A DNA stretch of 64,000 nt, taken from contig JAFWWC010000024.1 in the NCBI GenBank assembly GCA_017518105.1, positions 1 to 64,000 of the forward strand, given 5' to 3'. Position numbers and translations under genes: made by a program. The stretch is from Selenomonadaceae bacterium (GTDB lineage Bacteria > Bacillota > Negativicutes > Selenomonadales > Selenomonadaceae). Position 1 is the first letter of the stretch. Every line of letters begins with the position of its first letter. This document shows positions 63,008 to 64,000 of this stretch, in pieces. Below the pieces are notes generated by a model. It ran no database searches and was not told where the DNA came from. It saw only the letters and a program-made list of their open reading frames with translations.

Positions 63008-64000
63008 GTTGTTTCCTCCTTTCCTCCCACCAGAGCGGCAGAAGTCTTTCACGAGCCTGCGCGGCTTGCTCGGCAACCTTTGCTTGAACTTCTTCGGCGG
63101 GCGGTGATGATTGCTCTTCGGCGGGCGGTGACGATTGCTTTTCGACAGGCGGCGACGATTGCTTTTCGACAGGCGGCGACGATTGCTTTTCGACAGGCGG
63201 AGATGATTGCTCTTCGGCGGGCGGTGATGATTGCTTTTCGACAGGCGGAGATGATTGCTCTTCGACAGGCGGAGATGATTGCTCTTCGACAGGCGGCGAC
63301 GATTTCTCTTCGACGGGTGGCGACGATTTCTCTTCGACGGGCGGAGATGATTGTTCTTCAACAGCCTGCTTAAGCAAATGTAAATCGTCCGTCACGAGAT
63401 ACGCTAGGGAAATATCATCGTTGCTCCCGTGTTCAGTCATGTAAGGCAGAAGCTCCTCGCGTAATGACTCCCGCGTCTTATCGAAGCCGTTGCCAATCAT
63501 GCTATCCATCACGGTGTCGGCGTAGAGCTTGTAAAGATACTTTTCGTTGTCGCCTATCGGGTAGCAGTTGTCAAGTCCGTCCGTGCTAAGGAAGATCGCT
63601 ACGGGCGCAAGCGGCGAATCCTCCGCGCAATCCAATACGACATGACGAAACTTTTTATAGCCGTCAGCGTCGCAAAGGGAAGTCGTCACGTATCCGAAGC
63701 TCTCAGCGTCGGGCGGCACGGGCATTTTAAATTCTCCGTCCCTCTGCAAGACAACGCATGAGCCGTCGCCAATTTGAACGAGCAGCACTTGCCAGCCGAT
63801 TGACACCGCCAAAAGTAAAGTCGTGCCGTAAGCCACGGGGATATATCGTTCGTCCGCTGAAGTATAACGAGCCTTGTACTTGTCACTAACACCTTGCCAA
63901 CGCTCCTCCTCGACGTTAAAAGGATTCTTCGACCAATCGTTTTTGACTGCCCGTTGCCACTCTTCCCAAAGCTCAAGTTCAAAATACCTTATGCTGTTCT
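62991..64000 (-). CDS. PP2C-type protein phosphatase with 8-residue repeat tail (5' end outside window)
   Basis: The gene enters from the right edge, so only the last 336 codons are seen. They show PP2C motifs: AYGTTLLLAV, VQIGDGSCVVL (metal-binding Asp), FLSTDGLDN (metal-binding Asp) and GSNDDISLAYL (Asp), typical of Ser/Thr phosphatases of the bacterial PP2C class. After the domain come eleven units of SSPP(V/A)E(E/K)(Q/K) (63087-63350) and a basic, Trp-containing tail (LPLWWEERRKQR). The repeat is an extended proline-rich linker or interaction arm. It overlaps the GrpE-like gene. An unseen upstream gene may encode the cognate kinase. Confidence 0.88.
   Translation of the reverse strand, partial: NSIRYFELELWEEWQRAVKNDWSKNPFNVEEERWQGVSDKYKARYTSADERYIPVAYGTTLLLAVSIGWQVLLVQIGDGSCVVLQRDGEFKMPVPPDAESFGYVTTSLCDADGYKKFRHVVLDCAEDSPLAPVAIFLSTDGLDNCYPIGDNEKYLYKLYADTVMDSMIGNGFDKTRESLREELLPYMTEHGSNDDISLAYLVTDDLHLLKQAVEEQSSPPVEEKSSPPVEEKSSPPVEEQSSPPVEEQSSPPVEKQSSPPAEEQSSPPVEKQSSPPVEKQSSPPVEKQSSPPAEEQSSPPAEEVQAKVAEQAAQARERLLPLWWEERRKQRDKQP
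63087..63350. repeat. 11 tandem 24-base units encoding SSPP(V/A)E repeats
   Basis: Exactly 264 bases = 11 x 24, in phase with the codons. Units differ by a few bases only (Val/Ala, Glu/Lys, Gln/Lys), so copy number is likely to vary by slippage or recombination without breaking the frame. Confidence 0.9.

Noticed and set aside
63087..63350. CRISPR array
   Set aside because: The 24-base units are contiguous without spacers, codon-phased and inside a coding gene.
63008..63361. N-terminal extension of the GrpE-like gene with KSNHLRLS-type repeats
   Set aside because: This is the same repeat array in another frame. GTG 63007 has a perfect AAAGGAGG and gives a clean start.
63080..63373. Plus-strand frame rich in RRAVMIALRQA-type repeats, opposite the PP2C tail
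   Set aside because: It is the antisense reading of the 24-base repeat array; no ribosome site, and the minus-strand frame has a recognisable domain before it.

Overview
The window looks like a chromosomal segment of a Bacillota (Firmicutes) bacterium, most plausibly an anaerobe of the Negativicutes/Selenomonadales type. Gram-positive-style markers (RNase M5-RsmA pair, ffh-rpsP-khpA, DivIVA, SepF, YlmH, YjfB, UgtP-like glycosyltransferase) sit beside a lactate permease, a type II NADH dehydrogenase and an RpoB carrying large lineage-specific insertions. Starts are often TTG or GTG behind strong AGGAGG sites, genes commonly overlap by 1-26 bases, and intrinsic terminators are easy to read. The genus is an inference.

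Layout. 1-4.2 kb: a possible pseudoknot RNA, a small ORF, a Sel1-repeat protein, and two overlapping genes that fuse a PPP-type metallophosphatase to a low-molecular-weight tyrosine phosphatase in opposite domain orders. 4.2-5.4 kb: rplS and a cobalamin riboswitch fire from back-to-back promoters; the riboswitch has no recognisable target gene, and the interval lies between two copies of a three-hairpin repeat. 5.4-9.2 kb: hypothetical genes, rnmV-rsmA and an alanine:sodium symporter. 9.2-17.9 kb: rpoB-rpoC, with an expanded RpoB. 17.9-26.5 kb: fabF, a solute-binding protein-rimO-pncC-phosphoesterase operon, and ndh behind a structured leader. 26.5-33.8 kb, minus strand: an HTH protein with a glycolipid synthase and an SDR, HU, YjfB, cupin/CheY, khpA-rpsP-ffh, tRNA-Ser, tRNA-Cys and an aldo/keto reductase. 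33.9-42 kb, plus strand: phoH-ybeY-coaE, ilvN, a decayed GIY-YIG endonuclease, a DUF2156-STAS fusion with a MATE exporter, and mutL. 42-44.1 kb, minus strand: a small membrane protein, YfcE-like phosphodiesterase, rdgB and rph. 44.3-51.9 kb: tagO/wecA, mnaA, tRNA-Thr, two phosphohexomutases and pgi. 52-58.2 kb, minus strand: division and envelope cluster (yggS, sepF, ylmH, a DUF697-like protein, divIVA, lspA, rluD, lldP). 58.3-60 kb: a CNNM/CBS protein and a small protein. 60-64 kb, minus strand: def, then a PP2C / GrpE-like / Hsp70-like operon that runs off the right edge.

How parts work together. Core blocks cover transcription (rpoBC), ribosome and rRNA maturation (rnmV, rsmA, rimO, ybeY, rph, rpsP, rplS, khpA), SRP targeting (ffh), septation (sepF, divIVA), lipoprotein processing (lspA) and sugar-nucleotide supply to the envelope (pgi, two phosphohexomutases, mnaA, tagO, UgtP-like). 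The accessory parts most worth following are the two phosphatase-rich loci at the window ends (double PPP/LMW-PTP fusion at the left; PP2C with an 8-residue repeat tail plus private Hsp70/GrpE pair at the right), the orphan B12 riboswitch, and the covarying hairpin repeat.
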